A DNA stretch of 34,259 nt. Origin: Desulfobacteraceae bacterium. Its GTDB lineage: Bacteria > Desulfobacterota > Desulfobacteria > Desulfobacterales > Desulfosalsimonadaceae. Below, in pieces: positions 16,722-25,290 of the stretch. The notes beneath the pieces were generated by a model, which was given only the letters and a program-made list of their open reading frames with translations, made no database searches and was not told the origin of the DNA. The DNA is taken from NCBI GenBank assembly GCA_021737545.1, contig JAIPDT010000015.1, positions 1-34,259 of the forward strand. The letters are read 5' to 3'. The position numbers and the translations under genes were made by a program. Each line of letters starts with the position of its first letter. Position 1 is the first letter of the stretch.

Positions 16722-17753
16722 ATGCGAACAAAGAGATTTTCTTTAAGTGTTGTATTAGCCGTTCTTATTATGTTTGTTGGTTCCGCCGCCGGGGCCGAGA
16801 CAATTAAGTTGAACCTGGCCACAATTTTTCCGTCAGAGCACGCAGCTTATACCGAAGGAATTCAGGGCTGGGTGGAGTCGGTTCAAGAGGCTACCGATGG
16901 CAGGGTGAAGGTAATGACATATCCCGGGCAGACGCTTGTTAATGCGGGCAATGTGCTGGAAGCCGTAAAAGAAGGCGCCGTGGACATCGGCCATGATCCT
17001 GCCAGCTATACACCGGGGACACTGCCCCTGTTAACAGCATTTCAACTGGGCGGCATAGAATTTGACAGCGGCAAAGTAGCAAGTTACGTGGCCTGGGACA
17101 TAATTAAAAATGATCTTGTTCCTCTTAAAGAATTAAATGATGTCAAGGTCCTGTTCTTTTATGCGATTTCGCCGGGCAATCTGCATATGAAAGAGCCGGT
17201 AAGGAGTTTACAGGACCTTGAAGGAATGGAAATCAGGACCTCGGCGCCCTCGACGATTTCTCAAATAGGCGCAACCCCTGTCAGTGTCCCCATGACGGAA
17301 ACATACCAGGCCCTGCAAAAGGGGGTAGCGGACGGAGTCCTTGCTCCGGATGAAGCTCTTGAAGGATGGAGGCTTGCGGAAGTGACTGAATATACCACCA
17401 TTACACCTTTTCTTTACAGCGATGTCCACTTAATAACCATGAACAAGGATAAATGGAATTCATTGCCGGCAGATATCCAGGATGCTATTGAAAAAGTTAA
17501 TAAAAAACATTTTGAAAACGTAACTTCTGTATTGTGGGACGAGATAGATAAGTCAGGAATGAAGTTTGCTATTGAAGAAACAGGCCAGGAGGTTATCGAG
17601 CTTTCCGAGGCGCAGAAAGAAAAATGGATAGAAAAGCTTCAGCCTCTTCACGAGCAGTGGATTCAGAAAATGGAAAAAAGGGATCTTCCGGCAAGAAAAA
17701 TGCTGGAAACAATCAAAAGCCTGGCCGAAAAGTATAACAAGAAGTTTCAATAA
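16722..17753 (+). CDS. dctP: TRAP transporter solute-binding protein (DctP family)
   Basis: A 343-residue periplasmic binding protein. Residues 1-26 are a Sec signal peptide ending AAGA. The mature part has NLATIFPSEHAAY, VKVMTYPGQTL, DLEGMEIRTSAP with the conserved arginine that contacts the ligand carboxylate, and TPVSVPMTETYQALQKGVADG, all DctP hallmarks. A strong AAGGAGGG lies just upstream of the ATG, so high expression is expected. The ligand is probably a small carboxylate or sulfonate. An inverted repeat at 16643-16664 (TATGTT...AACATA) in the upstream gap may be a second regulatory site. A perfect hairpin follows the stop. Confidence 0.92.
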   Translation: MRTKRFSLSVVLAVLIMFVGSAAGAETIKLNLATIFPSEHAAYTEGIQGWVESVQEATDGRVKVMTYPGQTLVNAGNVLEAVKEGAVDIGHDPASYTPGTLPLLTAFQLGGIEFDSGKVASYVAWDIIKNDLVPLKELNDVKVLFFYAISPGNLHMKEPVRSLQDLEGMEIRTSAPSTISQIGATPVSVPMTETYQALQKGVADGVLAPDEALEGWRLAEVTEYTTITPFLYSDVHLITMNKDKWNSLPADIQDAIEKVNKKHFENVTSVLWDEIDKSGMKFAIEETGQEVIELSEAQKEKWIEKLQPLHEQWIQKMEKRDLPARKMLETIKSLAEKYNKKFQ

Positions 17754-17771
17754 CCCTGGAAATGAAGTTGT

Positions 17772-17805
17772 CATATCCGTGCATGCTCAAGCATGCACGG
17801 ATATG
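17772..17805 (+). promoter_or_regulatory. Perfect 16-bp hairpin between dctP and dctQ
   Basis: CATATCCGTGCATGCT (17772-17787) pairs without mismatch with 17790-17805 around a 2-nt loop. No T-tract follows, so it is not a canonical Rho-independent terminator. The position, 18 bp after the dctP stop and about 100 bp before dctQ, suggests an RNA stabiliser or attenuator that keeps dctP mRNA in excess over the membrane components, as known for other binding-protein operons. Confidence 0.7.
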
Positions 17806-17902
17806 GTATTGAGTCATGCATCTTATTTAAGTCCTCCGGGACAGGAACTTCTCTGCCATTTACGGGCAGCGTGAAAAACCTGATATGGAAGAGGGGACTC
17901 TT

Positions 17903-18388
17903 ATGGAAAAAAGCAGTTCTTTGAGGCCTGTAATTACCAAACTGGTTAATCTGCTGGACAGCATAGCACTTTGCATTGCAGCAGGCTTGGTTCTGCTGCT
18001 TATTGCCCACATATTGCTGCGGGTTTTTTTCGGAGCCCCCATTTTAGGGACTCATGATATTGTAAGTTTATTTACAGTTGTGCTGGTCTCTTTTGCATTG
18101 CCGAGATGCACCTTTGAAAAGGATCATATTGCCATAGACTTGCTTGTCGACAGCTTCCCCCGGCGTCTGCAGAAAAGCGTTGACGGACTGATTTCATTTA
18201 TCAGTCTTGTAATGTTCGCGATCTTTACCTTTCATTTTTTCAAGTATTCCTATTCCAAGTATCTGGGCCATGATGCCTCCATGACCCTTAACATGCTTCT
18301 TTATCCTTTCGTGTTTGTAATGGCTTTAGGATTCCTGCTGCTAAGCCTTGTTTTACTGTTCCAGCTTATAGAACAAATAAAAGATTAA
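17903..18388 (+). CDS. dctQ: TRAP transporter small membrane subunit (DctQ family)
   Basis: A 161-residue protein with four predicted membrane helices (about 17-40, 53-72, 95-115, 130-153). It contains the DctQ-type segment RCTFEKDHIAIDLLVDSFPRR between helices two and three. It couples the binding protein to the DctM channel subunit. I chose ATG 17903 because GAGGGGACT precedes it; an in-frame ATG at 17885 has no Shine-Dalgarno. It is followed by dctM after 14 bp. Confidence 0.88.
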   Translation: MEKSSSLRPVITKLVNLLDSIALCIAAGLVLLLIAHILLRVFFGAPILGTHDIVSLFTVVLVSFALPRCTFEKDHIAIDLLVDSFPRRLQKSVDGLISFISLVMFAIFTFHFFKYSYSKYLGHDASMTLNMLLYPFVFVMALGFLLLSLVLLFQLIEQIKD

Positions 18389-18402
18389 TAAGGTGCACTA
18401 AT

Positions 18403-19707
18403 ATGTCTCCAGTCGTAATCGGGTTAATAGGTTTACTGATCTTTATTGTTCTTATTTCCCTGCGAATGCCTGTGGCATTTGGAATGCTGCTCGTGGGTTT
18501 TTTGGGCTACAGCTACGTTATTTCACCTTCGGCTGCTTTCAATATTGTTGCCCAGGACTTTTTTTCAACCTTTGCCTCCTACTCGCTGGCAACAGTGCCG
18601 ATGTTTATTTTCATGGGTTTTATAGCCCATCAGTCAGGAGTCGGGGCAAATATTTACAATCTGGCAAATAAGCTTATCGGGCATATAACGGGCGGACTGC
18701 TCCTGGCTACTCAGTTGGCCTGCGCAATTTTCGGGGCCATCTGCGGTTCATTATTGGCCACGGTTGCCACAATGGGCAGCGTGGCAATCCCGCAGACAAA
18801 AAAGCTCAATTACGATATGTCCATTTCGACTGCCAGCATTGTAGCCGGATCATCACTTGGAAGTTTGATCCCACCGAGCATAATATTGATTGTATACGGA
18901 ATTGCTGCGGAACAATCCATCGGCAGGCTTTTTCTTGCTGGTGTTTTGCCGGGGATCGTGCACATGTGCATTTATATGATCACTATTGTTCTGCTGACCT
19001 GGTATAAGCCTTCTCTTGCCATGCCCGGTCCGAAAGCAAACTGGGTGGAAAAGGTTCATGCCTTCCGCGGAGGGGTGTTTGAGGTTTTTATCGTATTTAT
19101 TATCACTCTCGGAGGCTTGTTCATCGGATGGTTTACGCCCACTGAAGCAGGAGCGGTTGGTGCGACCAGTTTGTTTATAGTAACCGTTCTGCGCAAAAAG
19201 ATGGACTGGCGGAAGACAATTGCAGCCCTTCGCTCCACTACCAAATTAACGGCACAGATATTCCTGCTGGTCGGAGGCGCAACGGTATTCGGGCGTTTTA
19301 TCGCGATTACGCGCATTCCGTTTGAGTTTGCCTCGTTCGCTCAGACAACGGACCTGCCTAACTTTGTCGTTTTTCTTCTCATAATAGCCATGAGCTTTCT
19401 TCTCGGCATGTTTATTGACACGCTGGCTTTGATTCTGCTGATTATTCCGGTGTTTTTTCCCGTCATTACCTCTCTGGGATACGATCCGATCTGGTTCGGC
19501 ATAGTAATTGTCGTGATAGCCTCCATGGGATGTGTTACTCCGCCGGTCGGCATGGGGGTTTATGTCATCAAAGGCGTTGTTCCCGAGGTGAAGCTGGAAA
19601 CTGTCTTCAAAGGTATGTGGCCGTTTATATTGGCTGATTGGGCCTTTATTGTCCTGTTGCTTCTTTTCCCGGTAATAGCGACCTTTTTACCGGACTTGTT
19701 ATTGTAG
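18403..19707 (+). CDS. dctM: TRAP transporter large permease (DctM family)
   Basis: A 434-residue membrane protein with about 12 helices, the usual DctM length. Diagnostic stretches are LRMPVAFGMLLVGFLGY near the start, ATVPMFIFMGFIAHQSG, SLLATVATMGSVAIPQTKKLNYD, SLIPPSIILIVYGIAAEQSIGRLFLAG, GWFTPTEAGAVGA and the C-terminal MGCVTPPVGMGVYVIKG. It is the sodium-driven translocation subunit of the DctPQM importer. Last gene of the operon, it converges on the thioesterase gene with 43 bp between the stops and no obvious terminator hairpin. Confidence 0.93.
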   Translation: MSPVVIGLIGLLIFIVLISLRMPVAFGMLLVGFLGYSYVISPSAAFNIVAQDFFSTFASYSLATVPMFIFMGFIAHQSGVGANIYNLANKLIGHITGGLLLATQLACAIFGAICGSLLATVATMGSVAIPQTKKLNYDMSISTASIVAGSSLGSLIPPSIILIVYGIAAEQSIGRLFLAGVLPGIVHMCIYMITIVLLTWYKPSLAMPGPKANWVEKVHAFRGGVFEVFIVFIITLGGLFIGWFTPTEAGAVGATSLFIVTVLRKKMDWRKTIAALRSTTKLTAQIFLLVGGATVFGRFIAITRIPFEFASFAQTTDLPNFVVFLLIIAMSFLLGMFIDTLALILLIIPVFFPVITSLGYDPIWFGIVIVVIASMGCVTPPVGMGVYVIKGVVPEVKLETVFKGMWPFILADWAFIVLLLLFPVIATFLPDLLL

Positions 19708-19750
19708 CATTCTGACTGGTTTTTAAGAATTCGTTATTTGGCTGGTTTTC

Positions 19751-20290
19751 TCAGAGATTTAAAATGCCGCATACCGGAGGATCCCAGTCTATCAGGCGAT
19801 GCCGGTAGAGCCTGGCGTCAAAAGCCTCTGCGATAAATGGTGGAAAAGGCGCGGATCGGCGTTGTTTCAGGTCAACGTGCGTGCCCAGGAATTCAATGCT
19901 GGAAGCAACGTTGCAGTTGTTTTCATTGACCATAAAGTGCATGAAATGAAATCGCTTCTCCGAGCGGCCAAGTAAACGGGTATGCACGGCCACTGTATGT
20001 CCCGCCTGGACTTCGTTGAAATAGTTTACAAACTGTTTTAAGGCAAACGCGCCGGCATCATAAGTCTGAAAGTAATCATCGGTTAAGCCGATGGTTTTGA
20101 AAAAATGCCAGGTAGCCTGATCGTATATGGCCATATACCATCGAATGTTCATATGGCCCATTGCATCAAGGTAATCGTCCGGGATGCTCTCGCGGTGAAA
20201 GGAGGGCAGGGCACGTATTTGTTCCAATGTAATCCGGGAGCCGTTTTGCGGGTCCCGAATAACGGAATTTGTGTCTTTGGGGGTTGCCAA
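19751..20290 (-). CDS. Hotdog-fold acyl-CoA thioesterase-like protein
   Basis: A 179-residue protein with a single 4HBT-type hotdog domain. DDYLDAMGHMNIRWYMAIYDQATWHFF is the characteristic active-site helix region with an Asp and the HMN motif. FVNYFNEVQAGHTVAVHTRLLGRSEKRFHFMHFM follows. It should hydrolyse an acyl-CoA; the acyl group is unknown. The apparent start at 20290 is a TTG without a Shine-Dalgarno, and the frame stays open further upstream, so the true N-terminus is uncertain. It may belong functionally with the dehydrogenase/TRAP block it faces, but transcription is opposite. Confidence 0.78.
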   Translation of the reverse strand: MATPKDTNSVIRDPQNGSRITLEQIRALPSFHRESIPDDYLDAMGHMNIRWYMAIYDQATWHFFKTIGLTDDYFQTYDAGAFALKQFVNYFNEVQAGHTVAVHTRLLGRSEKRFHFMHFMVNENNCNVASSIEFLGTHVDLKQRRSAPFPPFIAEAFDARLYRHRLIDWDPPVCGILNL

Positions 20291-20324
20291 GGTGAGTTCG
20301 ACCGGCCTGTTTATAAATAGATTA

Positions 20325-20356
20325 GAAAATAAAAAAGGGCTGCTGGCACAACCCTT
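20325..20356 (-). terminator. Rho-independent terminator after tRNA-fMet
   Basis: On the minus strand AAGGGTTG and CAGCCCTT form an 8-bp stem (one G-U pair) around TGCCAG, followed by TTTTATTTT. It lies 18 bases downstream of the tRNA-fMet 3' end and would end its transcript, and possibly that of the upstream yggU-containing operon. Confidence 0.75.
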
Positions 20357-20373
20357 TAGATTTCTGATTTAAT

Positions 20374-20450
<77 letters not shown>

Positions 20451-20490
20451 ATATGTAATTTTATATTTATAAAAGTTTGCCCGGGCAATG

Positions 20491-20820
20491 TCAAGAACTT
20501 TTTTGGGCTGAAAGGATTTCAAGGCGTTTTTTTATATTTTCAGCGGTTTTTTTACTTTGCCCCGTATCCTGGATATGCACCAGGATCTTTTTTTCGCGGC
20601 CTGATCCACCCGAGATGATTTCAATGTCAGATTTTGGTAGTTTAAGCTCTTTTGCAAGAAGCTTTACGCATGCCCGGTTGGCCTCGCCGTCGGAAGGAGG
20701 CGCTGTCAGCCGTATCTTTAAGGCGTCCTTCCGGCACCCTGCAGTTTGGTTGGCAGAAGCCCGGGGCTGTACATATACTTTAAAAATTATTCCTTTGCTG
20801 GAAGTTTTTAATTCAAACAA
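20491..20820 (-). CDS. yggU: DUF167 / YggU-family protein
   Basis: A 109-residue small protein. YVQPRASANQTAG, ALKIRLTAPPSDGEANRACVKLLAKEL and IEIISGGSGREKKI match the YggU/DUF167 fold. Its function is unestablished. The start is TTG 20820, eight bases after GGAGC; no in-frame ATG precedes it. It is 23 bp after thrH and 40 bp before tRNA-fMet, all on the same strand. Confidence 0.88.
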   Translation of the reverse strand: MFELKTSSKGIIFKVYVQPRASANQTAGCRKDALKIRLTAPPSDGEANRACVKLLAKELKLPKSDIEIISGGSGREKKILVHIQDTGQSKKTAENIKKRLEILSAQKSS

Positions 20821-20843
20821 AGCAAAAGCTCCGGCATTGCATA

Positions 20844-21464
20844 TTAATTGGCCATACCGTTTGCAACCGCGCTTTTTATATGATCCATGAGTTCATCATA
20901 AGTATAAGTAGCCGGGATGTGCGGGAACTCCTCTATGACATTTTCAGGCGGCCGGAATAAAAAGGCGCTGTCCGATGCCTGGAGCATGCTGATGTCGTTG
21001 TAAGAGTCTCCGAATGCGATCACGCGGAAATTCAGGCTTTGCAGTGCCATTGCGGTTTTTTTCTTGCCGTCTTGCTGCCTAAGTTCGTAGCCTGTAATCC
21101 TGCCGTCTGCATCCACTTTCAGGCGGTTGCAGAACAGGGTGGGGCGCTTTAATTTTTCCATCAAAGGGTCTGCAAACTCAATGAATGTGTCGGAAACAAT
21201 GATTATCTGATGATTGGCCCTGATTTTGTCCAAGAATTCAAGAGCCCCGGGGAGAGGGTCTATTTTTTCGATCACTGCCTGGATGTCCGGCAGAGTAAGA
21301 CCGTGTTCATCGAGCACCGAAAGGCGCTTGTCCATCAAGACATTGTAATCCGAGATATCCCGGGTGGTAAGCCTGAGCTCCTCGATGCCGGTTTTTTCAG
21401 CTACATTGATCCATATTTCCGGGATAAATACGCCTTCTAAGTCTGAACAGAGTATATGCTGCAT
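20844..21464 (-). CDS. thrH: ThrH: phosphoserine phosphatase / homoserine phosphotransferase
   Basis: A 206-residue HAD-family enzyme closely resembling Pseudomonas ThrH, which moves phosphate from phosphoserine to homoserine and can stand in for ThrB and SerB. Motif I is DLEGV (Asp8, with Glu in place of the usual second Asp, as in ThrH). EIWINVAEKTGI and TTRDISDYNVLM are family-specific. IIVSDTF is motif II, and GDSYND is motif IV. The last segment FRPPENVIEEFPHIPATYTYDEL also matches. RBS AGAGGAG precedes the ATG. Directly after hom, it makes phosphohomoserine, the threonine synthase substrate. Confidence 0.92.
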   Translation of the reverse strand: MQHILCSDLEGVFIPEIWINVAEKTGIEELRLTTRDISDYNVLMDKRLSVLDEHGLTLPDIQAVIEKIDPLPGALEFLDKIRANHQIIIVSDTFIEFADPLMEKLKRPTLFCNRLKVDADGRITGYELRQQDGKKKTAMALQSLNFRVIAFGDSYNDISMLQASDSAFLFRPPENVIEEFPHIPATYTYDELMDHIKSAVANGMAN

Positions 21465-21475
21465 GGCTCCTCTTT

Positions 21476-22795
21476 TTATGATTTTTCTTCTTCAGGTGAT
21501 TCAATGCGGATGAGAACAGGTTTTTCCGGGATTACCCCGAGTTGTGCAATTTTGTCCAGCGCTTTTTTCACCTGGGCTTCCCTGGCCTGGTGGGTGAGCA
21601 TGTATACGGGCACCACTCCGTTTACCCGGTGTTCGGTCTGGTGTACGTACTTTATGGAAATATCGTGTTCTCCCAGAATGCCGGCTATTTTTGCAAGCAC
21701 CCCGGGTTTGTCGAGCGCGGAAAACCGGAAATAATAATATGTGAAGATTTCATCCATAGGCTTTACCGGTATTTTGCGGATATAATCGGCCTGATAGGAC
21801 AAAATCGGCATTCTCATTGCCCCTCCTGCCAGGACACTGCGGGCAATGTCGACCACGTCAGAGATCACCGCGCTTGCAGTAGGCATCATGCCGGCCCCGT
21901 GGCCGTAAAGAATCATGTCTCCGACCGCGTCCCCGGTGACTGTCACCGCGTTCATGGAACCCCCCACATTGGATAAAAGGTCGTAGCAGGGAATCATTGT
22001 GGGATGAACCCGGGCCTCAACAGCCTGACCATCATATTTGGTGATGGCCAGCAGCTTGATCCTGTAGCCGCACTGGGCTGCAAATTCTATGTCCATGGGC
22101 GTAATCGCGGATATACCCTCCATGTACACATCATCGTAGTTGATCTCCATACCGAACGCTATAGCCGATAAAATGGCAAGCTTGTGGGCGGTATCGTACC
22201 CGTCAACATCAAGAGAGGGATCGGCTTCTGCATAGCCTTCTGCCTTGGCCTGGTCCAGGGCCTTTTCAAAACTTATTCCGTCTGTGGCGATTTTTGTCAG
22301 GATATAGTTGCAGGTGCCGTTTAAAATGCCTGTAACCGAGTGAATATTGTTTGCAGCCAGCGATTCCCGGATCGTTTTTATAATGGGCATGCATCCGCCT
22401 ACACTTGCTTCAAAGGCAAGACTTACTCCTTTTTGGGAAGCCATGTTCACGATTTCGTTGCCCGATGTCGCAAGAAGAGCCTTGTTTGCGGTAACTACGT
22501 GCTTGCCCGCCTTGATGCTCCTGGTGATAAGTTCTTTGGCTATCTCCATGCCGCCGATCATTTCAAGAATGATTTCTATTTCAGGGTCGTCTACCACTTC
22601 ATAGGGATCCGTGGTAAGCACCCCGGGATCGAAATCAATGCCGCGGTCCCGCTCTATATCAAGGTCTGCGGCTTTTTTAAGCACCAGTTCACCTCCCAGA
22701 CGGGAACTTATAATGTCTGAATTTTCGGTCAGCAGCCTGGCAATACCGGTGCCCACTGTGCCGAGCCCCACAATGCCTATGTTTATCTTTTTCAT
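21476..22795 (-). CDS. hom: Homoserine dehydrogenase with C-terminal ACT domain
   Basis: A 439-residue enzyme reducing aspartate semialdehyde to homoserine. N-terminal Rossmann motif GIVGLGTVGTG is followed by GKHVVTANKALL, the catalytic core GILNGTCNYIL, AEGYAEADPSLDVDGYDTAHKLAIL and GHGAGMMPTASAV. An ACT domain from about 350 (FRFSALDKPGVLAKIAGILGEHDISI) implies feedback control by threonine. I chose ATG 22795 (CAGGAC 5 bases upstream); the longer frame from 22807 adds MQDL only. It lies between the aminotransferase and thrH. Confidence 0.93.
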   Translation of the reverse strand: MKKINIGIVGLGTVGTGIARLLTENSDIISSRLGGELVLKKAADLDIERDRGIDFDPGVLTTDPYEVVDDPEIEIILEMIGGMEIAKELITRSIKAGKHVVTANKALLATSGNEIVNMASQKGVSLAFEASVGGCMPIIKTIRESLAANNIHSVTGILNGTCNYILTKIATDGISFEKALDQAKAEGYAEADPSLDVDGYDTAHKLAILSAIAFGMEINYDDVYMEGISAITPMDIEFAAQCGYRIKLLAITKYDGQAVEARVHPTMIPCYDLLSNVGGSMNAVTVTGDAVGDMILYGHGAGMMPTASAVISDVVDIARSVLAGGAMRMPILSYQADYIRKIPVKPMDEIFTYYYFRFSALDKPGVLAKIAGILGEHDISIKYVHQTEHRVNGVVPVYMLTHQAREAQVKKALDKIAQLGVIPEKPVLIRIESPEEEKS

Positions 22796-22830
22796 AAGGT
22801 CCTGCATGATTGCATTTTAAGCGCCCCTGT

Positions 22831-23997
22831 TTACAGCGCTTTTTTGATTCCTCTGACAGCCTGTTTAATACGCATGTTGTTTTCAATTAGCGCGAAGCGT
22901 ACATACTCGTCGCCGTATTCTCCGAAACCGACCCCCGGAGATACCGCAACACCGGCTTCCTTGATCAGTTTCTTGGAAAAGTCCAGGGAGCCGAGTTTCC
23001 GGTACGGTTCGGGAATTTTCGCCCATACGAACATAGTTGCCTTTGGCGGAGGGATTTCCCAGCCGGCCCGGGCAAGTCCCTGGATAAGGGCATTGCGTCT
23101 GGACTTGTAGATGCTGCATGTTTCTTCCACGCACTCCTGTGGTCCGTTTAGCGCTATAATGCTTGCGATCTGAATGGGTTGGAAAATGCCGTAATCAAGA
23201 TAGCTCTTGATGCGTTTTAGTGCGGCGATTGCATCCTGATTTCCCACGCAGAAACCTACCCGCCACCCCGGCATGTTGTAGCTCTTGGACAGGGAGAAAA
23301 ACTCCACGCCCACATCTTTTGCGCCCTTTGCCTGAAGAAAGCTCGGCGGCCTGTATCCGTCAAAAACTATATCCGCATATGCCAGATCGTGGATGACCAG
23401 GATGTCGTGCTCCCTGGCGAAATCCACCACTTTCTGGAAAAAATCGAGATCCGCGGTCTCTGTGGTCGGGTTGTGCGGAAAACACAGCACCATGACCTTG
23501 GGCTTGGGCCAGGTATGCTTGGTTGCGGTCACCAGGTTTTCAAAAAAGTTGGTATCAGGTCCCAGCGGGACATATCGCACGTCCGCACCGGATATGATCG
23601 CGGAATATGGATGTATGGGATAAGTCGGATTAGGCGAAAATACAACATCGCCGGGTCCGACGGTTACAAGCATCAAGTGCGAGATGCCCTCTTTTGCGCC
23701 TATGGTTGCTATGGCTTCGGTTTCATAGTCTATATCCACGTCAAATCGGCGTTTATACCAGTCGGCAATCGCCATCCTGAGTTTGCGGATGCCCATGGAA
23801 GCGGAATAGCGGTGATTGTGCGGTTTCTGGGCAGCCTCCACCAGTTTGTTTACGATGTGTTCAGGCGTGCCCAAATCCGGGTTCCCCATTCCCAGGTCAA
23901 CAATGTCTTCTCCGGCATGCCTCAGCTCCATTTTAAGCTCGTTGACAGCGGCAAATACATAGGGCGGCAGGCGATTTAGCCTGGCAAACGTTTTCAT
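22831..23997 (-). CDS. Class I/II PLP aminotransferase, AlaC-like
   Basis: A 388-residue fold-type I aminotransferase. It has [16 protein letters not shown] at the start, [26 protein letters not shown], the aspartate and tyrosine of [13 protein letters not shown], and PLP lysine in [15 protein letters not shown]. The arginine of [10 protein letters not shown] would bind the substrate carboxylate. The pattern resembles AlaC/YfdZ and aspartate-type enzymes placed before homoserine dehydrogenase in many genomes. Its amino donor is not evident. The start is ATG 23997, with GAGGTG upstream. It is the first gene of an operon with hom and thrH (24 bp to hom). Confidence 0.88.
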   Translation of the reverse strand: MKTFARLNRLPPYVFAAVNELKMELRHAGEDIVDLGMGNPDLGTPEHIVNKLVEAAQKPHNHRYSASMGIRKLRMAIADWYKRRFDVDIDYETEAIATIGAKEGISHLMLVTVGPGDVVFSPNPTYPIHPYSAIISGADVRYVPLGPDTNFFENLVTATKHTWPKPKVMVLCFPHNPTTETADLDFFQKVVDFAREHDILVIHDLAYADIVFDGYRPPSFLQAKGAKDVGVEFFSLSKSYNMPGWRVGFCVGNQDAIAALKRIKSYLDYGIFQPIQIASIIALNGPQECVEETCSIYKSRRNALIQGLARAGWEIPPPKATMFVWAKIPEPYRKLGSLDFSKKLIKEAGVAVSPGVGFGEYGDEYVRFALIENNMRIKQAVRGIKKAL

Positions 23998-24044
23998 CTT
24001 CACCTCGTTATTGATTACTGTGATATTTATGATAATGTTTTGTT

Positions 24045-24073
24045 TGAATACACTACATTTGCGGGGTTGTCAA
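24045..24073 (-). promoter_or_regulatory. Sigma70-like promoter for the aminotransferase-hom-thrH operon
   Basis: On the minus strand TTGACA (24068-24073), a 17-bp spacer and TATTCA (24045-24050) form a good -35/-10 pair, about 47 bp before the aminotransferase ATG. The surrounding 24004-24225 region is very AT-rich and also carries the divergent purM promoter, which I could not place with certainty. Confidence 0.6.
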
Positions 24074-24225
24074 AAATTTTGTTTTGACTTTTGTTTGCAA
24101 TTCATATATCAAGTCCTATTTTTCTATTTATAATATACAATTTTCGGTCCAAAATCCCTGATCATTTAATTACGATTACGCAAACATTTAACCATATAAA
24201 TACTTATCATCAACAGGACAAGACT

Positions 24226-25290
24226 ATGCCGAGTTCGCAGGATTCTTCTTCGACCTACGCTGATGCGGGCGTAGATATTGACAAGGCAAACGACTTTGTC
24301 AAAGCAATAAAGAAAATTGCAGCCAGGACTCCACGCACCGGGGTTCTGGGGGAAATAGGCGGCTTTGGCGGGCTATTTTCGCTGAATACAGCAGAATACA
24401 AAAATCCGGTGCTGGTAAGCTCCACAGACGGCGTGGGGACAAAATTAAAGATTGCCTTTATGATGAACAAGCATGACACCGTGGGCATTGATCTTGTCGC
24501 CATGTGTGTAAACGACGTGATTGTCCAGGGGGCAAAGCCCTTGTTTTTTCTGGATTATCTCTCCATGGGGAGCCTTAATGTCGGGGTGGCAGAAAAGATC
24601 GTGGAAGGCATAGCCGAGGGTTGCCGTCAGGCGCAGTGTTCTCTTATTGCAGGCGAAACAGCCGAAATGCCCGACATTTATAACGAAAACGAATATGATC
24701 TTGCAGGTTTCACAGTGGGCGTGGTGGATAATGACAAGATAGTGGACGGCTCTGAAATCCGGGGCGGGCACAAACTGGTGGGGCTTTCCTCCTCTGGTCT
24801 GCACAGCAACGGCTATTCCCTGGTCAGAAAGATATGCTTTAAAGACCTTAAACTTAAAATAGACTCACATGTGCCCGAGCTTGGCAAAACCCTGGGCGAG
24901 GAACTGCTCACTCCCACCAGGATTTATACTGAAATAGTAAAGCGCCTGATAAAAGATCTGCCGATCCATGGCCTGGCCCATATCACCGGAGGCGGCATTG
25001 TGGAAAACCTGCTTCGGGTTATTCCGACCGCCTGCAACTTAGTGCTTTACAGGAATTCCTGGGAGGTGCCCCCCATTTTCAAGTTTCTCCGGGATGCCGG
25101 ACGCATCAGCGAAGAAGAGATGATGCGAACGTTTAACAACGGCATAGGGATGATCGCTATAGTGCCTGAAAATACGGCACAGGAACTCATCGAACGCACC
25201 TCTGGGATGAATGAAAAGGCCTGGATAATAGGAGAGGTGATCCGGCGTTCCAAGTCGGACAAAACCCGTTTCCAGTGGGCCCCGCAATAG
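24226..25290 (+). CDS. purM: Phosphoribosylformylglycinamidine cyclo-ligase
   Basis: A 354-residue purine biosynthesis enzyme that closes the imidazole ring to give AIR. It has YADAGVDIDKAN near the start, VSSTDGVGTKLKIAF, DLVAMCVNDVIVQGAKPLFFLDYLS, IAGETAEMPDIY, GLSSSGLHSNGYSLVRK and the ITGGGIVENLLRVIP segment, the whole PurM layout. I chose ATG 24226, with AGGACA six bases upstream. The AT-rich extension from 24091 reads like non-coding sequence. Its stop overlaps the tsaD start. Confidence 0.95.
   Translation: MPSSQDSSSTYADAGVDIDKANDFVKAIKKIAARTPRTGVLGEIGGFGGLFSLNTAEYKNPVLVSSTDGVGTKLKIAFMMNKHDTVGIDLVAMCVNDVIVQGAKPLFFLDYLSMGSLNVGVAEKIVEGIAEGCRQAQCSLIAGETAEMPDIYNENEYDLAGFTVGVVDNDKIVDGSEIRGGHKLVGLSSSGLHSNGYSLVRKICFKDLKLKIDSHVPELGKTLGEELLTPTRIYTEIVKRLIKDLPIHGLAHITGGGIVENLLRVIPTACNLVLYRNSWEVPPIFKFLRDAGRISEEEMMRTFNNGIGMIAIVPENTAQELIERTSGMNEKAWIIGEVIRRSKSDKTRFQWAPQ

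Noticed and set aside
24091-24225. Extended N-terminus of PurM from 24091
   Set aside because: The extension is AT-rich with a non-protein-like composition; ATG 24226 has a good ribosome site and the family begins there.
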